A stretch of 64,000 nucleotides of DNA from Endomychus coccineus (lineage: Eukaryota; Arthropoda; Insecta; Coleoptera; Endomychidae): assembly GCA_958510875.1 (NCBI GenBank), contig OY294067.1, positions 256,371,736 through 256,435,735 of the forward strand, read 5' to 3'. The notes beneath the pieces are model-generated. The model ran no database searches, was not told the origin of the DNA, and saw only the letters and a program-made list of their open reading frames with translations. How positions within the stretch are numbered: the first letter of the stretch is position 1; the number at the start of each line of letters is the position of its first letter. Shown in pieces: positions 23,281 through 33,109 of this stretch. The translations under genes and the position numbers were made by a program.

Positions 23281-23930
23281 TGTAACACTCAGAAGTCTTT
23301 AGCGCCTTGGACTCCGGGATTTTCACGTGGCCTATCGAAATTAGAAGGTTCGAATTATCTAAAAACATAATTGCATGAACGCCAGACGTCCTGTGTAATT
23401 AGCTACGAAAGAAATCATTTTGACATATGCCTCGAGGAGCTCGCTGCGCGTAAGTTAGAGTTTATACATTTTACCTCGGTCTTGTTAATTTGGGGCCGTT
23501 TCTTGCACCATGCGACCGGCCCCAGTTGTAATGAAGTGTTTTTGGCTATGGGCCGCTACCTTTTACCCGCTTCGTGTATAGTTCAGTCGCGAGAAAATTC
23601 CCTTTGGTACGTCGCACGTTAAACGCGCGTAGCTGAGATCTGAGAATAGCTCAAACGGTTTTAATTAAATTTTCCTATTTAATGGACATTTATCGAAAGA
23701 AGAAGGGCCGTCGGGCACGGTCCGATACTAAATCTAACTACATGGAGCGAAAACGGCAAGCGAAAAGTCGTCGTAAAGCCGTATTAGGTACAACCAGTTA
23801 GCACTTTTTTAACTCGCGTGCTACGGGCTTCTCACGTGAACGTCATTCGATTTACGGAAAATTAAATATTACAAAACAGTTTTTGACCCGGTTTGTGGCT
23901 ATCCCGACCTTTTAAAAGGTTCACATAATT
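23281..23930. other. GC/CpG-richer island, possible solo LTR
   Basis: Composition shifts abruptly from the AT-rich surroundings, with many CpG steps (GCTCGCTGCGCG, CGCACGTTAAACGCGCG). It starts TGTAACACTC, a common start for insect LTRs, and has a TTCACA near 23920, but I could not find a matching 5-bp duplication, so a solo LTR is only a hypothesis. Inside are a hairpin GGGGCCG/CGGCCCC (~23491-23526), an arthropod-initiator-like TCAGTCG at ~23584-23590, and the basic ORF at 23682. No protein family recognised. Confidence 0.45.
23682..23801 (+). CDS. Very basic 39-codon ORF of unknown function
   Basis: Begins MDIYRKKKGRRARSD and ends KSRRKAVLGTTS. Around 40% of residues are Lys or Arg, resembling a nuclear-localisation or nucleic-acid-binding peptide. 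It lies about 95 bp downstream of an initiator-like TCAGTCG within the CpG-rich island. I recognise no family. It could be the start of a deleted viral or retroelement protein, a first exon, or chance. Confidence 0.3.
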   Translation: MDIYRKKKGRRARSDTKSNYMERKRQAKSRRKAVLGTTS

Positions 23931-25326
23931 ATTTCATAATTTGTAGTTCATTATTGATTTACAACTGAAATAAATAGGTATGAAATTTGTAGGATTTTGA
24001 TATCCCGGTATTTCAAATGATGCTATGTCTAATTATACATTTATTATTTGCTTTTGCTTCCCCCCAATTATATTATATTATTGCCCGTTTTTTTTTCCTT
24101 TCTTTTGATTCATCCATGTTAGGTTTATTTCAGATTCTTGTTTCATTAGTTCAATGTTTATCTTACGCCTTTTCTATATATTTTTATTGATATATGATCA
24201 CATTTACTTCTACTTTGGATGACTACTTGTTATTGTTAAATTATTAAACAATAAAAAATTTCTCTCGAAATTTTGTGAACTGTCAAAATTTATTTAATTT
24301 CATGAAATAAAACTTTTTCTTCACTGATTCTTACTAACTCTTTGTATTATTGTTAATAAGTTAGATATATTCATTTTTATCTTTGGATTTGATCCATTAT
24401 TTATTGAGACATGCTGATTAATAACATTATCACCTGGTCCTATGAATAACTTCCCCATTTCAAATCTTTTCTTATTCTAATACTTATTAATACTAATGAA
24501 CTCCTAATGCTACCTAGTTGTTATCTACATGCCTAATATTATTATTCTACTTATTGTAGTTCATAAATTTGAATTTTAGTTAATAATACACATGCATCTT
24601 TCCCGCACTTGGGAGTTTTCCGCTGCCTCCCTTGATTACTTAAAACCTTCGAGTTTCTCACCAGGCATCACTTTTATTTTACTTAAATCTAATTAACATT
24701 TCCTTGAAAAGGACATGAAGTTGCTTCCTTTCCTATCATTATTGTTCTACAAGATTTTGAAGATCATACGTTATAAGATCTCTGATTTCCTTTGAAAACT
24801 TTGATTATAACAATAAGTATGTAACAGAAAATGAAATACACTTAGCAAATATTCCCTTCCATTATCGCACTTTTCGGGTGCGTTGCAGCCATTATCAAAG
24901 ACATATATAAATTTGAACCGGCAAAACCCCGTACGCGTCTGAATAAAAATAAGACGTACATCATTCTGCTGTTTATATCTATAATTGAAACATTCAATCG
25001 TTTTTGTAGATGTAGAATATAGTCTAAGAACCAATGACAAAAAAGTCACATCATTTGCATAACATTGTAACACTCCGACTCCCCTTCATTTTTTTATTAT
25101 TAGTAGATTATTAACTACTAGAGTTCAAAGTACAAAACTTATGCTATTGACTTGACTTGCATCCTAATTTTTATATATTTACGTCCATTTATACACCTCT
25201 TCTTCAAATGAACCGGTAGGCAGACACGCTTTTCCTTGGATAAGCACTCAAGTGCAATATGATTTTTTGTATTAAAACTTAATGCAAACGGCCTTCTTTA
25301 TCGATGGTCCTAGGTGTAGGATGCTA
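23930..25326. other. AT-rich non-coding stretch
   Basis: No gene recognised. A 100-codon minus-strand ORF at 24771-25073 has no family resemblance and is best left uncalled. Confidence 0.45.
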
Positions 25327-25328
25327 TA

Positions 25329-27561
25329 CAGGGTGTCCTCGAATTGCGTGGCCAAAATGAAACCGAAGATTCTTTAATTCGAAAAAAATTTGATGAGCCT
25401 TTCTACTTTTGCCTCAAGTGTCTTGTTTAGCCGGTAGAGGGCTTCAAAGTTGCAAAAATAATTTTGTTTTTTCGGTATAACTTGAGAACGTGATGGAGGA
25501 CTTTTACAATATTTGGCAGATGAGTTACTGTTAATAATAGCCGTTTTTGACAGTGGAGCACAGAGCCTTAGAGACCACAGAAATGGCTCAAACTTGAGGA
25601 TGTAACGGGATAAGTTATATTTTTTACGTAGATAGCTTATGTTATTTGAAAACTTTTCTTACTCTTAGAAAATTTTGATAAAATCAACGGATTAGCTTGA
25701 AAAAATTAATTTTTGAGTCTCTGCAATTTTGGCTTACTAATTTTACTTGATTAAAATACCTTAGTTGCCTTTGCTTTTCTAATGTCATTATAAAATTATG
25801 GCTCAAAATTTCACTAACACTGAAATGGTTGATACGTTATTGATTTATGGACTTTGTCGTTGCAATGGCCGGAGAAGTGTACAAGCTCATAGGGAAAGAT
25901 ATCCGCACCGCAGAATTCCAAATCGGCAAACCTTTGCTAATATCGAGAGGCGACTTCGCGAAACTGGTAGATTTGAAGCAAATCGCAGAGAAACTGAACG
26001 CAGACGGACAAGAAGAACGTTAGAGCTCGAAGAAGAGATACTGGAAGCGGTTGAAACTGAACCTAGGATAAGGATAAGCACACGACGTTTGGGACTTCGT
26101 ATTGGAGCCTCAACATCATTAGTTCATAATCTACTGAAAGAAGAACTGTTGTATCCCTATCATGTTAAAACAGTTCAATACTTATTGCCCATGGATCCAT
26201 TTCATCGGCTAGATTTCTGTCGGTTTATTGTCTAAAGACAAAACGCAAACCCCAATTTTTGTAGAAGAATTCTGTTCACGGACGAAGCTACTTTCACGAG
26301 ATGTGGTCTTTTTAACCTCCATAATGAACATTTCTATGCTGATGAAAATCCTCATGAAACGGAAGTTACACATTTTCAAATCAAACTAAAATCAATGTTT
26401 GGGTTGGAATTGTGGATAACTTTATTATTGGTCCTACCGTTATACCCGATCAATTGAACGGGGAGAACTACTTGAACTTTTTGGAACAAAGGCTACCTGA
26501 ACTGTTGGAAGACTTGCCCTTACACATTCGTCGTGACCTTTGGTTTATGCATGATGGTGCACCTCCTCAATTCACATTAGCTGTGAATTGCATTTGAATG
26601 CGGAATATCCAGATCGCTGGATAGGTAGAGGACACGATGCACCAGTGAACTGGCAGGCCCGCTCCCCTGATTTGACGCCCTGCGACTTCTTTCTATGGGG
26701 CGAAAGTTTATGCAGCTCCAGTAAACCCACGGGAGAAATTGTTGCAACGAATTGATCATGAAGCGGATTTTTTGAAGAATGATCCTGAAGTACTAGCCAG
26801 AGTTCAATTCAATTTGTTGAAACGAATTAATTTGTGTATTCAGGAAAATGGGCAACATTTCGAACAATTGATGACTTAGCGATTTCCCAAAAAGTTTTGT
26901 TGTTTCTTTTAATTTAGCATTTCTATTGTTTTTATTATTCGTGTTTTACCGAGATATTAACCATTTCAGTTTAGTGAAATTTTGAGCCATAATTTCATAA
27001 AATTTGTACGGAAAGCAAAGTAAAAACCGACAGTTTTGAGAATAAATTCTCCAAATGCCAAAATGACATTAGAAAAGCAGAGGCAACTAAGGTATTTTAA
27101 TCAAGTAAAATTAGTAAGCCAAAATTGCAGAGACTCGAAAATTAGTTTTTTCAAGCTAATCCGTTAATTTTATCGAAATTTTCTAAGAGTAAAAAAAGTT
27201 TTCAAATTAGATAAGCTATCTACATAAAAAATATCGGGTGAATTACATTAACCACAAAAAAGTTCTGGACACTTTTCCCGTTACATCCTCAAGTTTGAGC
27301 CATTTCTATTGTCTCTAAGGCTCTGTGCTCCACTCTCAAAAACGACTATTATTGACAGTAACTCACTTGCCAAATATTGTAAAAGTCCTCCATCACGTTC
27401 TCAAGTTATACCGAAAAAACAAAATTATTTTTGCAACTTTGAAGCCCTCTACCGGCTAAACAAGACACTTGAGACAAAAGTAAAAAGGCTCATCAAATAA
27501 TTTTTTTTCGAGTCAAAGAATCTTGGGTTCCATTTTGGCCACGCAGTTCGAGGACACCCTG
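25329..27561 (+). mobile_element. Mariner-type transposon with 500-600-bp inverted repeats
   Basis: Ends are CAGGGTGTCCTCGAA... and its reverse complement, flanked by TA at 25327-25328 and 27562-27563; total 2233 bp. The inverted repeats are exceptionally long: left ~25329-25838, right ~26955-27561, about 90% identical by eye. The right copy holds extra blocks (around 27010-27075 and 27230-27275) absent on the left. The repeats extend through the transposase start codon, so the right arm carries a mirror copy of ATGGCTCAAAATTTCACTAA. A broken transposase lies between. Long subterminal repeats such as these are known in some IS630-Tc1-mariner groups. Confidence 0.92.
25798..26878 (+). pseudogene. 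Mariner-type transposase with DUF4817-like N-terminus (broken)
   Basis: The first 145 codons (to 26235) are intact: FTNTEMVDTLLIYGLCRCNG then RERYPHRRIPNRQTFANIER and RRLRETGRF, the DUF4817-type helix-turn-helix, followed by a second recognition segment (RISTRRLGLRIGASTSLVHN). After a stop come LFTDEATFTRCGLFN with the first catalytic D, IIGPTVIPDQLNGENYLNFL, WFMHDGAPPQF with the second D, and after more frame changes RWIGRGHDAPVNWQARSPDL with TPCDFFLWG, the third D. Order and spacing are those of an IS630-Tc1-mariner transposase. At least three disabling changes. The start codon is inside the left inverted repeat. Confidence 0.88.
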
Positions 27562-27563
27562 TA

Positions 27564-28200
27564 TATCGGGAAGGAAGCCGAAGTAAGTTCTCCGTTGAAT
27601 CCTGTCCTTATAAATTTACAAATCAATCCGTGACCAATCGTATCTCTCATGATGCATCAAACAACACCAGTTTCATTTGCATATTGTATCTTATGATTTC
27701 GCTTTCGTTCCCAGATCTGAAAGAGACAGTTTAAGGTGTTTGTGACTAAGTTGACGGGTGGGTAACCTTCGCAGATCTGTTGCGTTGGAAATAATTCGGT
27801 GACCGAAATCTGATTATGGTATAGAGATCAAAACTAAGGTCATTCTGTCCCAGATACCCACTACACTAGACCTACTTTCCGACGACGCTGACGTCGAACC
27901 TCGGATCAGGGACGACTGCATCCACTCGCTTCGATTCATACATTTCAGAATAGTGCGCTTCATTTATGAAATATTCAGCGCATTCCACCAGATTTCAAAA
28001 CAGAGCGATTCGTATACCCCAGGCCCTGCATCAAGGCGAACTCTATCCACGCTGTTTCATAATCAGCACTAATAAAATCAAATTAAATTATATCTATCTC
28101 TACAGGTTGGACAAATTTCGATTTTTCTATAGGGTAGTAAGAGATACAGAAAAATATTCTAGATTTTTTTTCAGACAAAATTTTCATGTCTTTTGTTTTC
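27564..28200. other. Unrecognised sequence between transposon and PLE
   Basis: Slightly GC-richer than its surroundings (27590-28060) with several short open stretches on both strands, none matching a family I know. It could be 3' debris of another retroelement. Confidence 0.35.
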
Positions 28201-28289
28201 GAGTTGTAAACAAAACTTTTTAGACATATTTCAAGGAATGCCTAGAGGAATCTGTAATAAATTTATTCTATTTTCAAGCAGTATTCTTT

Positions 28290-29170
28290 AAACGGTATAT
28301 GTAGATGATTGCCTAATGTGTGTTCCCAATGATAAAATGCAATACGTGATTAATAAATTTAACAATTTCCACTGTAAACTTCAATTTACTTGTGAAAAAG
28401 AAGTGAACAAAAACATACATTTCCTAATATGAACATTAGGCATGATGCAGATGGAAAAATTAAAACTTCCTGGTTTACTAAAGAAGCAGTTTGGCCTCAA
28501 CGTTATCTTCGCTTAAATTACGTTGCACCAACAATCGCGCGGTTAAATAGTCCTATCCAGAGTACCGTCCCAAAAATTAAAAAATTGTTCGTAATACATT
28601 GGAAATGAATGGCTACCCGAAAACATTTTTCAATCCCATCATTAAAGAAATAATAAAGAAAATCTATAATGGAACGTCATATATAAATAACATAAACGGT
28701 AATACAGATAATTTTATAACATTACGAAACATTCCGGAGACCTCAAAGAAATGTTTGAAAAAGTATGATATAAATGTTGCGCATAAACCTACTAACTGTG
28801 TAGGGAAATAGTTTTCAAATCTAAAACCTTCAATACCTAAAGATAAACAAACCCACACAGTATACAAATTAAATTGTTTAGACTGCGATGGGACGGGAAT
28901 CTCTAAACAATATTTACAAAAAAGAGTGTATGGCCATATAAGTGAAGTACAAAAAACAAAAACTTAGAAAATTCCGCCGCCCTTGCTGAACACTGCCTTG
29001 ATTATAACCATCAATTTGATTACAAAAATGTTAATATTTTAACTAAGGAAACCAATTATTGTAAAAGATCTATTCTGGAGATGATTCTCATAAAACGTGA
29101 CTCCAAGTGTGTAAATCATAGAACAGATATTCTATCATTAAGTCAGATTTATACTAATTTAATTAATTAA
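28290..29170 (+). pseudogene. PLE RT C-terminus plus GIY-YIG endonuclease
   Basis: Catalytic VYVDDCLMC lies at 28295-28321 (YVDD at 28298-28309), then INKFNNFHCKLQFTCEKEVN and a stop where FLD is expected. After degraded thumb sequence, frame 28599 gives EMNGYPKTFFNPIIKEIIKK, a linker NVAHKPTNCVGK, then VYKLNCLDCDG at 28859. The TYIG core of GIY-YIG is shortened (GT-GISKQYLQKRVYGH), a loss of about three residues. After one frameshift near 28970 the domain finishes well: AALAEHCLDYNHQFDYKNVN, SILEMILIKRDSKCVNHRTD, IYTNLIN and stop. RT copies RNA at a nick made by the GIY-YIG nuclease. This copy is disabled by stops, a frameshift and the core deletion. Confidence 0.85.
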
Positions 29171-29527
29171 GACCCTTGCAAATTCCTACATGCGTCTTTT
29201 TAATGTTAGAAGTATATTTTAGGTAGAATGCTCAAATAGCAATATTTCTAATAAGGTCTGACAACCTTTTTCTATTAACTCATAAACCTACAACAGCTGG
29301 TTCGAATGTGGATACTCGAGCGTTATATTTTTGGCTCAGTCCTTCAGTCGTATTACATACTGTGATTTGATATGACTTCAAAGTTTATAAAAATATTGCT
29401 AATCAGTGGATGATTCATTTACTTGAAACATTAATGTGTTATAATTTCGATTACTCGTGTTTCTGTTTGTTTCGGCGACGTGTGATGATACAATTAGTTT
29501 TAAGAAATCACGTTTTTGACATTGATA

Positions 29528-29571
29528 CGTCTTCTGATGATGGTCGTGAGACCGAAACGTACGTAAAGACG
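29528..29571 (+). ncRNA. Hammerhead ribozyme, intact consensus
   Basis: Parts in order: CGTCTT (stem I 5'), CTGATGA (core), T, GGTC-GTGA-GACC (stem II with GNRA-type loop), GAA (core), ACGTACGT (palindromic stem III), A at 29565 (cleavage site), AAGACG (stem I 3'). All invariant hammerhead positions are present. The oddity is one unpaired U between CTGATGA and stem II. It lies ~360 bp after the PLE stop codon in the terminal repeat, where PLE hammerheads are known to lie and where they would cut the transcript. Confidence 0.82.
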
Positions 29572-29850
29572 AAAATAATAAGCATATGTGTTAGTGTGAC
29601 CTATTTCCTGAGAATTTATATATAATATTTCAAGTCAATATCTTGGTTGTTTGTTGATCTTAATGCACTTTTTTCTGCATAATAGTGACATCCAGGAAAT
29701 TAAAAAATAGTTAAAACCCTAAAGACATGGTTAGAAACACGGGTACAATTTGGTTTGTTCTTGCTCGTTCATGTTGACGATAGTGTAGAGCACTAGTTAG
29801 CACTAGCACTAGCTGCCTGTTTGCGGAGAGTTTTTCGCCTATTCGGAACA

Positions 29851-30325
29851 ATGAGTGGGCGGAAAAAAGACGCGATTTGGCAACATTTCGATGAGGTGAA
29901 AGGGGACAAATATATTCGCGCCAAATGCAAGAAATGCCAAAAAGAACTGCAAGGCCTTGTTGCACGGATGAAAACCCATTGGGATAAATGTGAAAAAGAT
30001 TCAATCACTCATGACGAGGATGAAGCTGATGAACCTGCAGGTCTGTTTTATTTAAAGTTATAATGTTCAAAAAATTAGGCAAAGAAGCTGAAATCCGGAG
30101 CTGCATCGAACATGAAGTTTTGTCACCATTGTAACTGCCACACAGAAGGAAGCCCTCGATAAACAGGTTGCACGTTACCTGTACGCGACGAAGAGCTCGT
30201 TCAACAGTGTCGAACACAAGGAATTCAAAGCGATGATCGGAAAATTAAATCCAGGGTATAAACCTCCGAACAGAGACCGCATCGCGAATAATCTACTTGA
30301 CACTGTCACAATAACATTTATTTTA
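29851..30325 (+). pseudogene. hAT transposase N-terminus with BED zinc finger
   Basis: From ATG 29851: MSGRKKDAIWQHFDEVKGDK, then CKKC and ARMKTHWDKC. This is a BED finger with CxxC and HxxxC ligands, the DNA-binding head of hAT transposases and ZBED proteins. The frame stops at 30061. From ~30131 a second piece reads EALDKQVARYLYATKSSFNS and KLNPGYKPPNRDRIANNLLD, the hAT dimerisation/insertion segment that normally follows. The region between (GTCTGTTTTATT...TTAG) could be a short intron or an indel. The catalytic RNase H-like core is absent. Confidence 0.75.
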
Positions 30326-30404
30326 TTGTAACCCTACTCCCAAGCTATTTACTTGTTTTAATACATATACAAAATGAGTCTATTTGAACCAATTGATTAA
30401 ATCA

Positions 30405-30478
30405 AAGCTAATTTATTTTTTTTCTGATTTAAATCATTGATTTTTATCACTTGATTTGAATCAACGCAGCCTTACTTT
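30405..30478. repeat. Possible hAT right terminal region
   Basis: Reads TGATTTAAATCATTGATTT, then TCACTTGATTTGAATCAACG and CAGCC. Repeated TTGATTYAAATCA motifs near a CTG/CAG-type end are typical of hAT subtermini. No matching left end found, so this is a decayed or internally deleted hAT. Confidence 0.4.
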
Positions 30479-30479
30479 T

Positions 30480-30850
30480 ATGAGATAAATGCACCACCTT
30501 AGAGGAAACTATTTTGAATTTTAAAATTGCACAAATATTAAAAACATAAAGTTAGAATGCGTTTTAGGCGGTCACTACAACTGTTACAATTACCACCCAA
30601 GTGGTGTCAATAGTAACAGAACCAGTGTCAATTGTAACACATATTTGAAGTGAATTAAAAGACAAGGCATAACAAAAAAAAAATTAATAATGAAAAATGA
30701 ACATCATTTATTTCTTACGCCAGATATAGTAAAAAACATACCAACTTGATAAAACACTAGAAAGTACTAAACAAAAATTTAGGAACTAGAAATATTTTGC
30801 CTTATTTTCTCAGAACAATAATTAGTTGTTGTCAGAGTTGATGTTTATGC
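30480..30850. other. AT-rich non-coding stretch
   Basis: No gene recognised. Contains two similar GTGTCAATnGTAACA motifs (30605-30640) only. Confidence 0.45.
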
Positions 30851-31405
30851 AAACGTAGAAGCGACATTTGTACAATTTAAATGGGCTCACTCTGGGCATT
30901 TTCGGCCTCAATCTTCTATGCTCGAAGAATATAAATCACAACATACCAAACAGAGGGTGTCTTCTTGAGAAGAATAGCCTTTCGGAGCACTTTTTCATCA
31001 TCATTTTGTTCTTCCTTTTCTGTGTTTTCCTTTGCATTTTCTCTTCACATTTTGATTTCCATCAAGACTGTACTTCATAGGGACGTTTTCTTGAAATTTT
31101 CCCCTTCAATTAAGAGCTTTCCTGGGGTATCAGTTACTATTGCCACTTTTCGTTTCATTCCTCCCTTTTTAGTCTTAGTAAAATCAGCTTTCAGAATGTC
31201 AGGGGTAATTTAAGCAGTCGAATCATCATAAGGAACTGGTTTTGCAAAAGAAGTAGTGTCTACGGCTGTGAATGGTCCTGCTTGAGTTTGCAATGAACTG
31301 GTATATCTGATTATGGATGGTATTGCAGTTTCGTGTGCTTGTAACAGATTTTGGATGTCCCGCAAATTAATTTCTGTAGTGGAAACTATCTGCTTGAACT
31401 TCACC
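30850..31405 (-). pseudogene. Pogo/Tigger-like transposase C-terminal relic
   Basis: Minus strand: 31404-31210 is open for 64 codons, then TPDILKADFTKTKKGGMKRK and VAIVTDTPGK. That is the basic 'KGGxKRKxxIxTDTPxK' segment typical after the DDE domain of insect pogo/jerky-type transposases. An acidic tract (ENTEKEEQNDDEK) follows, then after frame changes a zinc-finger-like end with CPE, AHLNCTN and STFA. DDE core not seen. Several stops. Similar tails occur in some other transposases, so the superfamily call is moderate. Confidence 0.5.
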
Positions 31406-31509
31406 TTGAGATTTTTGAATTGTATACATTCTTTCTTGTTATTATTTCTTATTTTTCTGCTCTGGTTTCGTAAGTAAATTTATGTAAATTTACTACAAAT
31501 ATCAATTTC

Positions 31510-31548
31510 AAAAATAAAGCTATATTATTATTATTATAATTATTATCT
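31510..31548. repeat. (ATT)n-rich tail following AATAAAG
   Basis: AATAAAGCTATATT then imperfect ATT repeats, closely matching the tail AATAAAGTTATATT plus (ATT)n of the LINE at 1514-2189. Probably the 3' end of another, very short LINE copy. Confidence 0.5.
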
Positions 31549-31639
31549 AGCGGTTCGTCGTTTACAGTGGATGAAGGAAAATCACTATCCCTAAAACTCT
31601 TTATTTAAAGTAATAAGAATACGTCAAATGGCGTTTCAA

Positions 31640-31800
31640 ACAACGTCACCTGCATCTTCAGCGACGTTTTATGTGAATCATCCCCAGAACAGATCTTTTA
31701 TAATAATTTTTTTCTTTACTTACACTATCAACATTTTTGTAATCGTATTGATGGTTATAATCAAAACATTTCGTGCTGATGCAAGTTAAGGACGCTGGAC
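31640..31800 (-). pseudogene. PLE GIY-YIG C-terminal fragment
   Basis: Minus strand reads CFDYNHQYDYKNVDSVSKEK then YYKRSVLGMIHIKR, closely similar to CLDYNHQFDYKNVNILTKET and CKRSILEMILIKR of the PLE at 28290-29170. It is a small fragment, in opposite orientation to the nearby PLE and next to a MULE relic. Confidence 0.75.
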
Positions 31801-31842
31801 TTGACTTTGTAGTGGAAGTACCAACACTTGCAAGCGTCAAAG

Positions 31843-32200
31843 ATAGATTCTACAGAGGCAGGCAAAAAGCTTTGCGAGTTAAATCTTTACCAAAGAAACG
31901 GCAAGAAATCGTCAACCGGGGACAATGCAACACCTTGTGCTAATAGACGACGACCAGGAAAATCGAATATTGGTTTTTTGCAGTGATAGGAGACTTCTAT
32001 CCCAAGGCTAAGAATTTTTTATGGACGGTACATTTAAAAGCTGTTGTTCCCTGTTCGACCAATTGCATACAACACACGTAGATGTCAGCACAAGGATTGT
32101 TCCAGCCATCTATGAGCTTTTACCAGACAGAAAAGGAGCCACATATAAAAGACTTTTTACACTGTTGGAAAAAAGTACAAAATTTAAGCTGTAAATAATA
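31843..32200 (+). pseudogene. MULE transposase fragment, second family
   Basis: Across two frames: RFYRGRQKALRVKSLPKKRQ and EIVNRGQCNTL, then LIDDDQENRILVFCSDRRLL, then FMDGTFKSCCSLFDQLHTTH and VPAIYELLPDRKGATYKRLF. This is the region around the first catalytic Asp (DGTF) of MULE proteins. It differs clearly from the 15953-17122 relic (DGTFSYC versus DGTFKSC), so two MULE families are present. Ends abruptly near 32194; the rest of the catalytic domain is missing. Confidence 0.75.
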
Positions 32201-32640
32201 GAATCATAATATGTATTATTTTTCTTGAATTAGGTATTTACTATTAACAGTAATGTTAATATCTACAAGTCTATTATTTTTGTAATTTTTGCCCTTTCTA
32301 CTGAATGATTGTTTTAGTAAACACCAGTAAATACTATTATTATGACATGTCAATTTGTATCCCAAATGTAAATTTTAAGAAATAAAAAATATCTACTGCA
32401 TATAAGATTATTAGTTGTTATTTCTCTATAATCCAACCGATCCTATGATAGACTAAGATAAATTAGCTAAAAGTATAAAGTATTGGAGGAAGGAAGGTAA
32501 GTCCCTACATAATTATTTAGTTTCCGACGTTCAGTTTAAATCGCACGAAACGAGAAGATATTGCAAATACATTTTATTGCATCTAGGGGGTACGCCCGAA
32601 ACGAGAAGGTTTTATAATCCCGCACAAAACGCGACGCCCG
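32200..32640. other. Non-coding stretch
   Basis: No gene recognised. At 32540-32645 there are three related CCCGAAACGAG/CGCACGAAACGAG/CCCGAAACACG motifs, a small degenerate repeat. Confidence 0.4.
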
Positions 32641-33105
32641 AAACACGAATAAATCGTTGAAAGTATATTTTAGGTAGAATGTTCAAATACCGATATTTCT
32701 AATAAGGTCTGATAACCTTTTTCTATTACCTCATAAATCTTCAACATCTGGTTCGAAAGCGTTATATTTTTTTATTTCAGTCCTATTCAAACATTGCTTG
32801 AAATGACTTCGAATTTTTATAAGAAAATTGCTAAGCAGTGAATTCTTGATACATATTCATATACTTAAAAGATTAATGTGCTACAATTTTGATTAGTCAT
32901 GTTTTTGTTCGTTTCGACGACGTGGGCATTTTTAATTGAAATTGGTGCGATAAGGACGCTTTGTGCTTGATACAATTGTAAGAAATCCCGTTTTTGACAT
33001 TGATACGTTTTCTGATGATCGTCGTGAGATCGAAACGTACGTAAAGACGAAAATAATAAGCATATGTGTTAGTGTGATCTATTTCCCGAGAATTTATATA
33101 TAATG
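32640..33105 (+). mobile_element. PLE 3' terminus (solo fragment)
   Basis: Non-coding terminal part of the hammerhead-bearing PLE family. It runs from GTATATTTTAGGTAGAATG through CTAAGCAGTGAATTCTTGAT to CCGAGAATTTATATATAAT. Same order as 29200-29625. No coding part remains. Confidence 0.8.
33006..33049 (+). ncRNA. Degenerate hammerhead ribozyme
   Basis: CGTTTT / CTGATGA / TCGTCGTGAGATC / GAA / ACGTACGT / A / AAGACG. Core boxes and stem III are intact, but stem I has a G-U pair and stem II is changed on both arms (CGTC and GATC), leaving little pairing next to the core. Reduced or no activity expected. Confidence 0.6.
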
Positions 33106-33109
33106 CTAT

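Larger units (their letters stand above)
28220..29625 (+). mobile_element. PLE with RT, GIY-YIG and hammerhead-bearing 3' terminus
   Basis: 5'-truncated PLE. It contains the last third of the RT, the GIY-YIG endonuclease (stop at 29168-29170), then a ~450-bp non-coding terminus holding an intact-consensus hammerhead (29528-29571), ending at CCGAGAATTTATATATA near 29625. Same family as the array units, the 17969-18449 fold-back and 32640-33105. The left boundary is not clear and no target duplication was found. Confidence 0.82.

Noticed and set aside
23281..23930. Definite solo LTR
   Set aside because: TGTAACAC start and a TTCACA are suggestive, but no matching short target duplication was found, so only described as an island.
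24771..25073. 100-codon minus ORF as a gene
   Set aside because: No recognisable domain, no supporting signals, isolated in AT-rich DNA.
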